Shown: in pieces, positions 27,319-37,477 of the stretch
How the letters are laid out: every line of letters starts with the position of its first letter
Numbering within the stretch: position 1 is the first letter of the stretch
NCBI GenBank assembly: GCA_015068665.1
Contig: SVKB01000005.1
Span: 1 to 64,000, forward strand
Origin: Oscillospiraceae bacterium
GTDB taxonomy: Bacteria > Bacillota > Clostridia > UMGS1840 > HGM11507
DNA: 64,000 nucleotides
Direction of reading: 5' to 3'
Program-made: the position numbers and the translations under genes
Notes under the pieces: generated by a model
Seen by the model: only the letters and a program-made list of their open reading frames with translations
What the model was told of the DNA's origin: nothing
Database searches by the model: none

Positions 27319-28265
27319 TCACACTCTATATTCCATTTTCCCTTTTATCAGTATCTCATCCTCATTTACATAACAGCAAAAGCAGTATATCTCAACCCCT
27401 TTTCTATCCGCTTCCTTCAATGCTTCGGCAAATGCCTTATGAGTTTTTTCATTGGGGGTAAAGTACATTCCGTAGTCTGCCTGGATAATGAATACGATTT
27501 GTGAGGTATAGCCGTTTTCTTTAGCGTCAATAAGCTCGTTTATATGCTTTACCCCTCTTTCGGTGGGGGCATCGGGAAACATAAAGATATCATTTTCCTC
27601 CAGAGTTACCCCTTTGGTTTCAATAAATACCTTTTCCTCTCCCCTTTCGATATAAAAATCAAAGCGGGAGCTTTTATATTTAGCCTCGGGCTTTATTTTT
27701 GTTATTCCCGGTTGCTTTTTAAGATACTCAAAAAACACCTTGTTGGGTGCGGAGGAATCTATATTTATAAGCTTAGCCGTCGGAAAGTTATCCGAACTCG
27801 TTTTTAAATTGTAAATTTTTGATATAATATCGTTAAAATCCTCGGTAATATCCGAATATTACCTGCGTTTTTGCCTCATTCTATCTAAAAATTTCCTAAT
27901 TTGAAAATTCTTATAGAACCTATAACCCTTTAAAATTGTGATTTTTCAAGGCGGAAGGTTTTGATAATACAAGGTATATCGAAACCGACAACGAAGAAAA
28001 AGCCTATTTTTAAGGGTTTGAGGCGAGTTCGGATAGCTCTCCGACGGCTATCCCCTTTATAAACCGTCAAAACATCGTATTTGGTTTTCCTTTTTTCATT
28101 ACTGCTTTTTTCTAAAATTACCGTTACCCCGGGGATAAGAAGCTCCTTACATCTGCCGGTGTTTTTAACATGACAGACCTCCTTAATCCCGTCAATTTCA
28201 ACTATGGCGATAAAACGGTTAGGACGGGAAATAAATTTTCCCTTTACTGTATTTTCATATTTCAT
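27319..28265 (-). pseudogene. sfsA: sfsA interrupted by a MITE
   Basis: SfsA-family protein (DNA/RNA-binding or nuclease-like, originally sugar fermentation stimulation), normally ~225-235 aa. The N-terminal part (28265 to about 28049) encodes MKYENTVKGKFISRPNRF... to VYKG; the C-terminal part (27773 to 27319) encodes KLINIDSSAPNKV through RFDFYIERGEE, ETKGVTL and FPDAPTERGVKH to the stop. Removing the 273-bp element plus one TA joins them as YKGDKLINIDSSAPNKV in frame, exactly the family sequence at this point. The insertion introduces a frame change and stops, so the gene is inactive unless the element excises. Start codon overlaps the recG stop by 4 nt. Confidence 0.9.
27776..28048. mobile_element. 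273-bp MITE inserted in sfsA, TA target duplication
   Basis: Non-coding element bounded by TA dinucleotides (27774-27775 and 28049-28050). Inverted ends: GCCGTCGGAAAGTTATCCGA on the left against GCCGTCGGAGAGCTATCCGA on the complement of the right, continuing ACTCG on both (about 25 bp, 3 mismatches). No transposase. TA target and non-coding body suggest mobilisation by an IS630/Tc1-mariner-type enzyme elsewhere. Same length as the element at 47646, with diverged interior. Confidence 0.88.
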
Positions 28266-30280
28266 CCGAATATTTTCCTTACATTTTCTTTTAAAAGCTG
28301 ATTTTCTTCTCTTTCCAGCCGAGGATCCTTTGAAAGGATATCCTTTGCCTCCTCCATAACGGTATTAAGAGTTTTTACATCAGTTAAGAAGTTGGCAATT
28401 TTCATATCAATAAAACCTGACTGTGCAGTTCCGAAGAAATCACCGGGACCGCGAAGCTCAAGGTCCTTTTCACTTATTTTAAAGCCGTCATTGGTTTTTA
28501 CCATTACCTTAAGTCTTTCCATAGTAGCTTTTGAAGGGTTATCCGAAAGGAGAATATTATACGCCTGCTTCTCCCCTCTGCCTACACGGCCTCTTAACTG
28601 ATGAAGCTGGGAAAGACCGAACCGCTCAGCATTTTCCACCATCATAACAGTAGCATTGGGAACATTGACACCGACCTCAATAACGGTGGTGGAAACTAAG
28701 ATTTTTATTTCTCCCGCTTTAAAGCGCATCATTATTTCATCCTTTTCGCTGTTTTTCATCTTGCCGTGCAAAAAGGCAACCTTGTATCCGGGAAATTTCT
28801 TTTCTATAACCTTGGAATATTCCACCGCATTTTTTAAAGAATCGTCGGTATTTTCCGTTTCCTCCACCAAGGGGCATACAATATAAATCTGGTCATCATT
28901 TAAAAGGCGTTCCTTCAGGAATTCGTCAATTTTCAGCCTGTCCTTCTCGTTGGCATAGAGGGTTTTAACCGCCTTTCTTCCCGGAGGCAGCTCGTCTATT
29001 ATGGAAACATCAAGGTCGGAATACATAATAAGAGCAAGGGTTCTCGGAATAGGGGTTGCACTCATTACAAGAAAATGAGGATTTTTCCCCTTTTCAAAAA
29101 GCTTACCTCTTTGATTTACTCCGAAACGGTGCTGTTCATCGGTTATGCACATAGCAAGATTTTTAAATTCCACGTCCGCTTCAATTATGGCGTGAGTTCC
29201 CACCAGGATATTAATTGAGCCTTCCTTAAGCTCCTTTAAGATAAGTGCCTTTTCCTTTTTCGGAGTGCTTCCCGTAAGTAAGCCTACACGGAAGCCAAAA
29301 TGCTCAAGGTATTTACAAAGCTCGTCATAATGCTGATGGGCAAGAATTTCAGTAGGCGCCATCATTGCGCCCTGATAGCCTGAATTTGCCGCAATCAAAA
29401 GGGCACAAAGGGCAACCATAGTTTTTCCCGAGCCCACATCCCCCTGCACAAGACGGTTAAGCTGTTTGCCCGAGTTTATATCCTTTGCAATTTCCCTTAC
29501 CGTTCTTTTCTGGGCATTCGTCAGCTTAAAGGGAAGGTAATCCTCTAATTTTTCCACTATTTTATAATCGGTAAAGGGTATTCCCTTATTTAAGCTGTTA
29601 TTGCTTTTTTTACTTAATAAGCCAAGCTCAAAAAATAAAAGCTCCTCAAAAGCAAACCGCTCTCTTGCAAGCTTCAGGGCTTGCTCATTCGACGGGAAAT
29701 GGATATTTTTATATGCAAACAAAATATCGCAAAGCTGATATTTTCTTTTAATATATTCAGGAAGAGTTTCCTTTGTCTGAAGGTCAATGGCAAGAATAGC
29801 CGATTTTACAAAGGAGGAAAAGACATTCTGGGAAAGTCCTTTCGTCAGAGCATATACCGGGGTTATTCCCCCCGTGTTCTTCTGCTCGGCTTCGGTAACG
29901 GGGTTTACCATCTGAAGCTTTCCGAAATCCCGCTGCACCTTACCGAAAAAAAGGTATTCTCCGCCCTCCCTTATACTCTGGTACATATACTTCTGATTAA
30001 AATAGGTAACCTCCATCTTCCCCGTTTCGTCATAAACCGAAAGCTTTACCATATCGAGATTTTTTCTTACCTGACGGTAGCTTTTCGATTTAACGGTTGC
30101 TTTCACAAGAGCCTTCTCACCGTCAAAGCATTCGATGAGTGTTTTTTTTCTGCTCCTGTCCTCATAACGCTTTGGAAAATGATTAAGAAGGTCATAAACA
30201 GTTGAAATACCTAATTTTTTAAGCATTGCACCCCGCTCTTTTTTTATATTGGGAAGTGCTTCAACAGATATATCTATCAT
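28262..30280 (-). CDS. recG: ATP-dependent DNA helicase RecG
   Basis: 672 aa. Branch-migrates Holliday junctions and regresses stalled forks. N-terminal wedge/OB domain; Walker A GDVGSGKT (280-287); DEQHRFG (381-387); motifs TGSTPKKEK, SATPIPRTLAL and QLRGRVGRG; C-terminal GPGDFFGTAQSG. Full length. 3' end overlaps the sfsA start (ATGA). It lies 23 nt downstream of a LexA-like regulator gene. Confidence 0.97.
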   Translation of the reverse strand: MIDISVEALPNIKKERGAMLKKLGISTVYDLLNHFPKRYEDRSRKKTLIECFDGEKALVKATVKSKSYRQVRKNLDMVKLSVYDETGKMEVTYFNQKYMYQSIREGGEYLFFGKVQRDFGKLQMVNPVTEAEQKNTGGITPVYALTKGLSQNVFSSFVKSAILAIDLQTKETLPEYIKRKYQLCDILFAYKNIHFPSNEQALKLARERFAFEELLFFELGLLSKKSNNSLNKGIPFTDYKIVEKLEDYLPFKLTNAQKRTVREIAKDINSGKQLNRLVQGDVGSGKTMVALCALLIAANSGYQGAMMAPTEILAHQHYDELCKYLEHFGFRVGLLTGSTPKKEKALILKELKEGSINILVGTHAIIEADVEFKNLAMCITDEQHRFGVNQRGKLFEKGKNPHFLVMSATPIPRTLALIMYSDLDVSIIDELPPGRKAVKTLYANEKDRLKIDEFLKERLLNDDQIYIVCPLVEETENTDDSLKNAVEYSKVIEKKFPGYKVAFLHGKMKNSEKDEIMMRFKAGEIKILVSTTVIEVGVNVPNATVMMVENAERFGLSQLHQLRGRVGRGEKQAYNILLSDNPSKATMERLKVMVKTNDGFKISEKDLELRGPGDFFGTAQSGFIDMKIANFLTDVKTLNTVMEEAKDILSKDPRLEREENQLLKENVRKIFG

Positions 30281-30303
30281 TTTATCACCTGATTTTTTTA
30301 AAA

Positions 30304-30954
30304 TTACATATAATATTCCACTTTAACAACTCTGCCTAAAATTTTAAAGGACTGCTCCTTTAAATTAACAATAATGGGTTTATTCTCCGGATTGGAGCTC
30401 TGAGGCATCAGGGTTGCAACCGAGTTCTCAAGATAGACTCTTTTAACGGTGGCATCCTCATTATCAATTAAAACCACGGCAATATCACCGTTTTCAATAT
30501 AGTCCTGCTTGTGGCAGACCACCACCGAGCCCTCTTTTATATTAACAAGATCCATAGAATCTCCCTTGACCTTAAGGGCAAAAAAATCTTCAAAGTTGTT
30601 ATCCTGAATATAGGTATAGCCAAGAACATCGGTAGATGCTATAACGGGATTTCCCGCGCGGATAACTCCTAAAATGGGCACAGGATGCATGGTAACCTGA
30701 GGCTTTAAAAAGCTTACTTCCTTCTTTTTATCTTCCACACCTTCCATAAGGTACAAAACGGTGGTTTCAAGTATGGCAGCAAGCTTTTCATAGGTGGCGA
30801 TGGTTATTCTTCTTGTCACTCCGTCCTCATATCTTTTAACGGTGGATTTATTTATGCCAAGCCTTGAGCCCACCTGCTCCAGGGTAAGGCCCAGCTCCTC
30901 ACGGCGTTTTTTTATACGAAGCCCCGCTTCGCGGTAACAGGTTTTATCTTCCAT
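30304..30954 (-). CDS. XRE-S24 (LexA/CI-like) self-cleaving repressor
   Basis: 216 aa. N-terminal helix-turn-helix (LRIKKRREELGLTLEQVGSR then GINKSTVKRYEDG). C-terminal S24 peptidase with an Ala100-Gly101 cleavage site (GVIRAGNP), Ser133 (KGDSMD) and Lys171 (ATVKRVY) at the right spacing for RecA-stimulated autocleavage. ATG at 30954 follows AAGGGGATAAT; the longer frame to 31026 overlaps vanW and is rejected. The fold is like phage CI or accessory SOS repressors; the HTH is XRE, not LexA's winged helix. It lies immediately before recG. Confidence 0.85.
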   Translation of the reverse strand: MEDKTCYREAGLRIKKRREELGLTLEQVGSRLGINKSTVKRYEDGVTRRITIATYEKLAAILETTVLYLMEGVEDKKKEVSFLKPQVTMHPVPILGVIRAGNPVIASTDVLGYTYIQDNNFEDFFALKVKGDSMDLVNIKEGSVVVCHKQDYIENGDIAVVLIDNEDATVKRVYLENSVATLMPQSSNPENKPIIVNLKEQSFKILGRVVKVEYYM

Positions 30955-30977
30955 TCTATTATCCCCTTTATAATTTT

Positions 30978-31781
30978 TTAAAAGTCGGTATCGTACATAA
31001 CCCTTGCCCGGTTTTCGCGGATACATTTATCGAAAATAACTTTTCCGCTTGTCTTATTTATGCATTTTCGCCATACACTTCCCACTCTCAGAACAACACC
31101 GTTTTCTTTTATAAAGCCTTCATTAAGAGTTCGGATTTCATATTTTAAATCCTGCTCATTTAAGCTTAAAAGCTCTCCGCAAAGCTCTTTATCGGTTACA
31201 TATACCATAAGCTGATAAGTGTTATCAGTATTATTTTTAAAGCGGTAGTCAAGATAATTATAGGCAATTGAGGTGCCTGTTCCGAAGGGCACTCTTCTTT
31301 CACAATCGGGAAACAGGTCAAATTCATCGTGATGGTGGTGCTCGGTAATATCAAGAGGACTGTGAAGAACCATCCAATGAATAAGATTGGTAAGCTGACA
31401 CATTCCTCCCCCCACTCCCGAGGATACCCCCGAATTAGAAATGGTAAGACCTTTTTTATAGCCATCCTTAGCTCTGCATTTTCCAACAAGGCTCCAGAAG
31501 GAAAAGGTTTCCCCGGGCTTAATTAAAATTCCGTTTATTTCAGGTGCGGCAAGGGATAGATTTTTAGCCTTGTTTTCCTGCAGAGTCATATCCACATTCC
31601 CAAGAGTTCTTCTGATTGGCGAAGAATGACGAAATACGGAACAGGGAAGCTTTTCATAAGACTTTTCTCCTGACAGCTTTTCCTTCCCGATAAGATTTTT
31701 TATATGCCTCAGAAGAATATTTTTAAGTACTGAAATTTTATAGGTTAAAGGACAAATTTCACAAAACAGTTTCTTTCTCAT
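30978..31781 (-). CDS. VanW family protein
   Basis: 267 aa. Contains the VanW core: NKAKNLSLAAPEINGILIKP, GETFSFWSLVGKC, GLTISNSGVSSGVGGGMCQL, HHHHDEFDLFPDCERRVPFG and YLDYRFKN. Name comes from vancomycin-resistance clusters, but most VanW proteins are not in such clusters and their envelope-related role is unclear. No van genes are here. 23 nt before the XRE-S24 start. Confidence 0.9.
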   Translation of the reverse strand: MRKKLFCEICPLTYKISVLKNILLRHIKNLIGKEKLSGEKSYEKLPCSVFRHSSPIRRTLGNVDMTLQENKAKNLSLAAPEINGILIKPGETFSFWSLVGKCRAKDGYKKGLTISNSGVSSGVGGGMCQLTNLIHWMVLHSPLDITEHHHHDEFDLFPDCERRVPFGTGTSIAYNYLDYRFKNNTDNTYQLMVYVTDKELCGELLSLNEQDLKYEIRTLNEGFIKENGVVLRVGSVWRKCINKTSGKVIFDKCIRENRARVMYDTDF

Positions 31782-31800
31782 TGTTATTCCTCACCACAAA

Positions 31801-32010
31801 TTATATTAAAAATTCATTATAAAAGCGATGGCCTTTATTTTCCCATGTACAAACTGCGTAATCCCTTACAAAGTCAGGCTTGTAGTTACCGATGAGCACC
31901 CGGTTTATATGAGGGTTCTTGCAAATAATTTGTTCAATATCCGAATCAACCGGTATATCGGCGTGATCAATTACATAAGTTTTGTATTTGGCAATAAAAC
32001 CGTTTACCAT
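31801..32010 (-). CDS. Short hypothetical protein
   Basis: 69 aa, beginning MVNGFIAKYKTYVIDHADIP. No family recognised, no signal peptide or membrane helix, and no clear Shine-Dalgarno upstream (AAATAATTT). Position between the vanW start and a deacetylase terminator makes it either a small real gene or the relic of a larger one. Confidence 0.4.
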   Translation of the reverse strand: MVNGFIAKYKTYVIDHADIPVDSDIEQIICKNPHINRVLIGNYKPDFVRDYAVCTWENKGHRFYNEFLI

Positions 32011-32043
32011 AAATTATTTCAAATATATAATAACATAAAAAGA

Positions 32044-32087
32044 AGCAAATTGCAACTTTTGTTTTATTAAAAAAGTTGCAATTTGCT
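32044..32087 (-). terminator. Terminator of the polysaccharide deacetylase gene
   Basis: Perfect 17-bp inverted repeat (AGCAAATTGCAACTTTT / AAAAGTTGCAATTTGCT, 32044-32060 and 32071-32087), followed on the - strand by TCTTTTT. Confidence 0.75.
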
Positions 32088-32093
32088 TATAAA

Positions 32094-33047
32094 CTAAAAG
32101 GTTAAGCTGTCCAACGAAGCGAAGGTATAGCCTTCCGAGCGGAGAGCATCAATAATTGAGCCTAATGCTTCGGTATTATCCTTTGAAACTGCGTGGAGCA
32201 GGATAATTGCGCCGTTATGAATATGGTTTATAACCTGATTTTTTGCATAATCGGCACCGTTTGTAACCGAGGTATCCCAGTCCTTATAGGCTACACTCCA
32301 GAAGGCTGTTTTATAACCTAAATCCTTTGCCATTTCCAGGGTTCTTTCGCTGAATTCACCGTTAGGGTATCTTAAGTAAGTAACCTTATAATTAAAGTTT
32401 TCCATTAAAAAGTCGTCAATTTTTTTGAGCTCTTCTTTAAAATCCGCTTCACTTAGGGTTGGCATGCTTTTATGATTCCAGGAGTGATTACCGACAATGT
32501 GACCTTCATTTACCATTCTTCCAACGAGCTCTTTATTTCTTGTTACATAGTCGCCGGTGCAGAAAAAAGCAGCAGGAACATTCTTTTCCTTAAGGGTATC
32601 TAAAATCGCACCGGTATAGCCGTTTTCGTAGCCCTCATCAAAGGTTAAGTAAATTGTTTTTTCGTTGGTATTACCAACATATACGGCGTTTTTACCTTTC
32701 ATTAAATCAAGGTAAAAGCCTATAGGAGGAACAACTCCCTTTTCACTTCTTGAAAAACCGAAGCCGTAGGATTTATCCGGATATTTTGAATATCCGGATA
32801 CTTCCTCTGTTTTTATGTCAGGGGTTTCTACACTTCCTGTAGTAGGGGTATCGCTGCTGTCTAAAAGATTTCCGTCAGTCCCCTTGTCCACAGTATTGTT
32901 GTTATTGTTTTGCTGGGCATCGGTACCGGGAATTTTTTCTTCAACCGAATCAGGAATCATTTCCTCGGCTTCATCCTTAACCGTGCTGCAGGCAGCAAAT
33001 GAGAATATTATTACTGCCACTAATGTCAATGCAATAATTTTTTTCAT
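32094..33047 (-). CDS. Polysaccharide deacetylase lipoprotein (PdaA-like)
   Basis: 317 aa. Signal peptide with lipobox FAAC (Cys near 20), then an Asn/Thr/Asp-rich spacer and a NodB domain: YLTFDEGYENGYT (metal Asp), GHIVGNHSWNHKSMP (metal His pair), YLRYPNGEFSERTLEMA, TAFWSVAYKDWD, and GAIILLHAVS. The TFDEGYENGYT signature is close to PdaA, the muramic-lactam de-N-acetylase of spore cortex. ATG at 33047 follows AAGGAG. Monocistronic, with its own terminator. Confidence 0.9.
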   Translation of the reverse strand: MKKIIALTLVAVIIFSFAACSTVKDEAEEMIPDSVEEKIPGTDAQQNNNNNTVDKGTDGNLLDSSDTPTTGSVETPDIKTEEVSGYSKYPDKSYGFGFSRSEKGVVPPIGFYLDLMKGKNAVYVGNTNEKTIYLTFDEGYENGYTGAILDTLKEKNVPAAFFCTGDYVTRNKELVGRMVNEGHIVGNHSWNHKSMPTLSEADFKEELKKIDDFLMENFNYKVTYLRYPNGEFSERTLEMAKDLGYKTAFWSVAYKDWDTSVTNGADYAKNQVINHIHNGAIILLHAVSKDNTEALGSIIDALRSEGYTFASLDSLTF

Positions 33048-33141
33048 TTTTATCACTCCTTGTAACTCTATTATTAACCGGTTTTTAAATTTTATTTTGT
33101 CAAAAAAAGGACAAAAATTTTAAATTACAAACGGAGAACTT

Positions 33142-35406
33142 TTATTTTTTATAGTAGTTGATAAGACAGCCTGAAAGAATGATATCTCTTTCATCATCGG
33201 TTAAATTGTTTAAAGTAAGCTTATTTTTAACCGTTCCTTCACTATTTATAATATAGGCAGTTACAGTGTCAAGCTTTTCCTTTACTGCTTTTCTGATATC
33301 GGGAACGAAGATATAATCCCCGTTCTTTACGAAAAGCTCATCAACCGTAAAGGGAAGCATACCCCAGTTAATAAGGTTGCTTCTGTATCTTTTTGTTGCG
33401 TATTCAAGACACAAATTTGCCCAGCCGCCAAGCACCTTCTGACAGGAAGCCGCCTGCTCTCTTGCAGAGCCGTCGCCGGGCTTATTGGCATAGATTACAC
33501 TTCCGATGCCTGTTTTCAATGGGTCGATTTTCTTTATTTTTTCTATTTCTTCATACACTTTTTTCAGCTCGTCCGAAGAGGAAGCAGGATTTTTTCCTTC
33601 AATTCTTGCTTTTTCAAGAAGTTGAACCTCTTTTGCCCTACCCACATACTGAGGGTCCTTTCTTGACAGGGCAAAGCTTGCAAGCTTTAACGGATTAGAA
33701 CGGTAAGAGGAGGTTTCACCCGACGGAATAAGCTCATCGGTAGTGGTTACCGGATCGGTAATCACCGACACAACCTTTAGAATAAGGTCATCTGTAAGAG
33801 CGCTCATTTCAGGCCAGTCAGCAATATTGGGACCGTACTTTAATTCTTCATTCTTATCCGCTTTTCCTGCGCCAAAGTAAACACGGCTGTTATATACGGT
33901 TTTATCAAAGAAATATTTAGGCTTTGTAAAGTTAACATCTATATCGGTTGCAGGAGTTAAGATACCGCCGTTTATTGCTGTTGCGGCAATTGACCTTGCA
34001 TCCATTAAGGCAACCGAAGAAATCTGACCGTCCGAGGGCTTGGAGCCTTCACGGTTAGGGAAGTTTCTCGTGGAGTGTCTTATACTTAAGGCGTTATTGG
34101 AGGGTACATCTCCCGCACCGAAGCAGGGACCGCAAAAGGCGGTACGGATGGACACACCCGCTCTTAAAAGCTTGGTTGCGGCGCCGTTTTTAATAAGCTC
34201 TAAATAAACGGGCTGACTGGAAGGATATGCGGAAAGCATAAATTCATCACAGCCGATGTTACCCATTTCAAGAATATCTGCCGCGTCAACTAAATTATCA
34301 AAGGTACCGCCGGCACAGCCTGCTATAACCCCCTGGTCAACCTTTAGTCTTCCGTTTACTATTTTTTCCTTTAAAGAAAATTTAATAGCAGGATTATCAA
34401 TCTGCTTGGCACCCTTTATTTCAACATCGTTAATAATGTCCGCTAAATTTGCATTCAATTCCTCAATGGTATAAACATTGCTTGGATGGAAGGGCATTGC
34501 AATAGAAGGCTTTATCTTTGATAAATCAACTATAACGGCACCGTCATAATAAGCAATATCGGAAGGATTAAGCTCTTTGAACTCGTCCACTCTGCCGTGA
34601 AGGTCATAATAATCCTTAACCTGAAGATCGGTTTTCCATACAGAGGAAAGACAGGTGGTTTCGGTAGTCATAACATCAATTCCGTTTCGGAATTCAACAT
34701 TAAGATTTTTAATACCCGGTCCCACAAATTCCATAACCTTATTTTTAACAAAGCCGTTATCGAAAACTGCCTTGATTATGGACAGGGCAACATCCTGGGG
34801 ACCTACTCCCTTATTTACATTCCCCTTTAAATAAACCATTATTACACCGGGGTATGCAATATCATAGGTTCGTGAAAGAAGCTGTTTAACAAGCTCGGGA
34901 CCTCCCTCACCTATTGCCATTGTGCCTAAAGCACCGTATCGGGTATGAGAGTCTGAGCCTAAAATCATTCCCCCTGCGTGAGCCATCATTTCACGCATAT
35001 ACTGATGAATTACAGCCTGATGGGAGGGAACGTAAATTCCTCCGTATTTTTTAGCTGCTGAAAGGCCGAAAAGATGGTCATCCTCATTTATTGTTCCACC
35101 CACTGCACAAAGAGAATTGTGACAGTTTGTAAGAACATAGGGAATGGGAAATTCGCTGAGCCCTGAAGCCTTGGCAGTCTGGATAATACCCACATAGGTT
35201 ATATCGTGTGATGCCATTTTATCAAATTTTATTTTAAGATTGTCCATATCACCCGAGGTATTATGGCTTTCTAAAATTCCGTAGGCAATTGTCCCCTTTT
35301 TATGTGTTTCTTTATCGCTATTACCGTATTTTGCCTGAAAGCAGGCTTCGTCCAGTATCTCTTCGCCGTTTATAAGATAAACTCCGTCTTTAATTAAATC
35401 TATCAT
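33142..35406 (-). CDS. Aconitase-family hydratase (YbhJ-like)
   Basis: 754 aa. Fe-S dehydratase of the aconitase superfamily. [32 protein letters not shown] and [14 protein letters not shown] provide the three-cysteine cluster site; [19 protein letters not shown] and the C-terminal swivel domain follow. Length equals E. coli YbhJ (about 750 aa), longer than leuC-type enzymes. Substrate not known. Start ATG at 35406 follows GGAGGTAAAT. No TCA-cycle neighbours. Confidence 0.85.
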   Translation of the reverse strand: MIDLIKDGVYLINGEEILDEACFQAKYGNSDKETHKKGTIAYGILESHNTSGDMDNLKIKFDKMASHDITYVGIIQTAKASGLSEFPIPYVLTNCHNSLCAVGGTINEDDHLFGLSAAKKYGGIYVPSHQAVIHQYMREMMAHAGGMILGSDSHTRYGALGTMAIGEGGPELVKQLLSRTYDIAYPGVIMVYLKGNVNKGVGPQDVALSIIKAVFDNGFVKNKVMEFVGPGIKNLNVEFRNGIDVMTTETTCLSSVWKTDLQVKDYYDLHGRVDEFKELNPSDIAYYDGAVIVDLSKIKPSIAMPFHPSNVYTIEELNANLADIINDVEIKGAKQIDNPAIKFSLKEKIVNGRLKVDQGVIAGCAGGTFDNLVDAADILEMGNIGCDEFMLSAYPSSQPVYLELIKNGAATKLLRAGVSIRTAFCGPCFGAGDVPSNNALSIRHSTRNFPNREGSKPSDGQISSVALMDARSIAATAINGGILTPATDIDVNFTKPKYFFDKTVYNSRVYFGAGKADKNEELKYGPNIADWPEMSALTDDLILKVVSVITDPVTTTDELIPSGETSSYRSNPLKLASFALSRKDPQYVGRAKEVQLLEKARIEGKNPASSSDELKKVYEEIEKIKKIDPLKTGIGSVIYANKPGDGSAREQAASCQKVLGGWANLCLEYATKRYRSNLINWGMLPFTVDELFVKNGDYIFVPDIRKAVKEKLDTVTAYIINSEGTVKNKLTLNNLTDDERDIILSGCLINYYKK

Positions 35407-35430
35407 TATTTACCTCCGTTTTTCAAAAAA

Positions 35431-35461
35431 GGATGTAAAAATATTCATTATTTTTACATCC
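35431..35461 (-). terminator. Terminator downstream of glyS
   Basis: Perfect 13-bp stem (GGATGTAAAAATA / TATTTTTACATCC) followed on the - strand by TTTTTTG. A second imperfect repeat with the same ACATC ends lies at 35480-35517. Confidence 0.75.
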
Positions 35462-35521
35462 CCTGATTGATTATATTAGGAGATTTAAAAACCTTCAGTT
35501 AAGAAGTTTTTACATCTCTTT

Positions 35522-36904
35522 TTAGAATTCAAGCTTCTTGTCGATATAAGCTTCAAGCTCTTCAATTTTTATTCTTTCCTGTTCCATTGTATCTCTGTCT
35601 CTTACGGTAACAGCACCGTCTTCAACCGAGTCAAAGTCAAAGGTGATACATAAAGGAGTACCGATTTCGTCCTGTCTTCTGTATCTTTTACCTATGCTTC
35701 CTGCTTCATCATATTCACAGTTATACTTCTTTGCAAGCTTTTCATATACCTTGAAGGCTTCATCGGAAAGCTTCTTGGAAAGAGGAAGAATTGCACACTT
35801 AATCGGTGCAAGGAAGGGATGAAGTCTTAAAACGGTTCTTACATCATTCTTTTCAGCATCACAAACCTCTTCGTCATAAGCCTCAACAAGTAAAGCAAGG
35901 GCAACACGGTCCGCACCCAAGGATGGCTCGATACAGTAAGGTATGTATTTTTCGCCTGTTTCGGGATCGGAATATTCAAGATTTTCACCTGAATGTTCAA
36001 TATGCTGCTTCAAGTCGAAATCAGTTCTGTCCGCAATACCCCAAAGCTCGCCCCAGCCGAATGGGAATAAATATTCAATATCGGTGGTAGCATTGGAATA
36101 ATGAGAAAGCTCTTCCTGCTCGTGCTGTCTTAATTTAAGATTTTCTTCCTTTATATTTAAGCTTAACAGGAAGTTTTTGCAAAAATCCTGCCAGTAATTG
36201 AACCATTCCATATCCTCGCCGGGCTTACAGAAGAATTCAAGCTCCATCTGTTCAAATTCCCTTGTTCTGAAGGTGAAGTTCCCCGGAGTGATTTCGTTAC
36301 GGAAGGATTTACCTACCTGACCGATACCGAAAGGAAGCTTCTTTCTTGCAGTTCTCTGAACATTTTTAAAGTTAACAAATATACCCTGAGCTGTTTCAGG
36401 TCTTAAGAACAATTCCGCCTTACTGTCCTCAGTAACACCCTGGAAGGTTTTGAACATAAGGTTGAATTTTCTTATATCGGTAAAGTTGGAAGATCCGCAA
36501 TCAGGACATTTGATACCTTTTTCCTTAATAAAGGCAAGCATTTCCTCATTGGACCAGCCGTTAGGACTGATGCCTGCGGCCTCTTCTATAAGATGATCGG
36601 CTCTGTGTCTTGTCTTACAGTCCTTACAGTCCATCAAAGGATCGGAAAAACCGCCAACATGACCTGAAGCCACCCATGTTTTCGGATTCATTAATATCGC
36701 AGCGTCAAGACCTACATTATAAGGGCTTTCCTGGATAAACTTTTTCCACCATGCTTTTTTAACATTGTTTTTAAATTCTACGCCCAAAGGACCGTAATCC
36801 CATGTATTTGCAAGACCGCCGTAAATTTCGGAGCCTGAATACACAAAGCCTCTGCCCTTACACAAGGCTACGATTTTTTCCATTGTTTTTTCTGAATTGT
36901 TCAT
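35522..36904 (-). CDS. glyS: Glycyl-tRNA synthetase (homodimeric class II type)
   Basis: 460 aa. Charges tRNA-Gly. Motifs: [23 protein letters not shown] at the start (shown by key residues), a zinc-binding CKDC...CPDC insertion, [14 protein letters not shown] (motif 2 region), EQMELEFFC and [18 protein letters not shown] (motif 3), then the HGTP anticodon domain. This is the eukaryote/archaea-like alpha2 enzyme, not the alpha2beta2 type. No T-box leader: only 21 nt separate it from the upstream gene. Confidence 0.96.
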   Translation of the reverse strand: MNNSEKTMEKIVALCKGRGFVYSGSEIYGGLANTWDYGPLGVEFKNNVKKAWWKKFIQESPYNVGLDAAILMNPKTWVASGHVGGFSDPLMDCKDCKTRHRADHLIEEAAGISPNGWSNEEMLAFIKEKGIKCPDCGSSNFTDIRKFNLMFKTFQGVTEDSKAELFLRPETAQGIFVNFKNVQRTARKKLPFGIGQVGKSFRNEITPGNFTFRTREFEQMELEFFCKPGEDMEWFNYWQDFCKNFLLSLNIKEENLKLRQHEQEELSHYSNATTDIEYLFPFGWGELWGIADRTDFDLKQHIEHSGENLEYSDPETGEKYIPYCIEPSLGADRVALALLVEAYDEEVCDAEKNDVRTVLRLHPFLAPIKCAILPLSKKLSDEAFKVYEKLAKKYNCEYDEAGSIGKRYRRQDEIGTPLCITFDFDSVEDGAVTVRDRDTMEQERIKIEELEAYIDKKLEF

Positions 36905-36925
36905 TTATAATATTCCTTTCGAAAA

Positions 36926-37456
36926 TTATTTACCGTTTTTGATTTTATTTGTTATTATGTGATAATATATAAACATTACTGCAGTATAAACCGCAACGCC
37001 GATTATTACGAATAAAACTGATTCGGAGCCCATAAAGGATGACATCTTCATAGCAATTACCCCGCCCTTGTTTGCAAGACCTACAGCTGAAAATACGGTG
37101 GTTACTATATCAATAGGATAGATGATAAATGCCGCAACCGAAAGTGCCAGGGATGCGATGCTCCAGTCGATAAGTCTTTTGGTAAGAATACTTGCGCCCT
37201 TGTTTTTCTTAATTATAAGACCGGACACCAAAAGTCCCAAAAAGGCCACAAATCCAAATACCGACATAAAAGTAACAAAGCCCTGAAGCTTAGCTACATA
37301 AGAGCCTACCCCCTGAAATGCAGAATATAAAAATATAAGCACTATTTCTGAAACAAGAGCCATTGTAAATATCAGAAGAGTTTTATTTGATATTCTTTCA
37401 AGCTCATTTTTAATTTCGAGTTTTTTCTGAAGGCTCTTTGAATTATTCTTTTTCAT
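36926..37456 (-). CDS. Four-helix membrane protein of unknown function
   Basis: 176 aa. A charged, possibly coiled N-terminus (KSLQKKLEIKNELERIS) precedes four predicted membrane helices (about 25-46, 60-82, 92-113 and 146-168). No motif recognised. Between rsmE and glyS with short gaps, so probably co-transcribed. Confidence 0.75.
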   Translation of the reverse strand: MKKNNSKSLQKKLEIKNELERISNKTLLIFTMALVSEIVLIFLYSAFQGVGSYVAKLQGFVTFMSVFGFVAFLGLLVSGLIIKKNKGASILTKRLIDWSIASLALSVAAFIIYPIDIVTTVFSAVGLANKGGVIAMKMSSFMGSESVLFVIIGVAVYTAVMFIYYHIITNKIKNGK

Positions 37457-37477
37457 TTTGCATAAATCCTTTCTTAA

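Noticed and set aside
30978-31781. Vancomycin-resistance cluster
   Set aside because: Only a VanW-family gene is present; no vanA/B ligase, vanH, vanX or vanRS genes are nearby.
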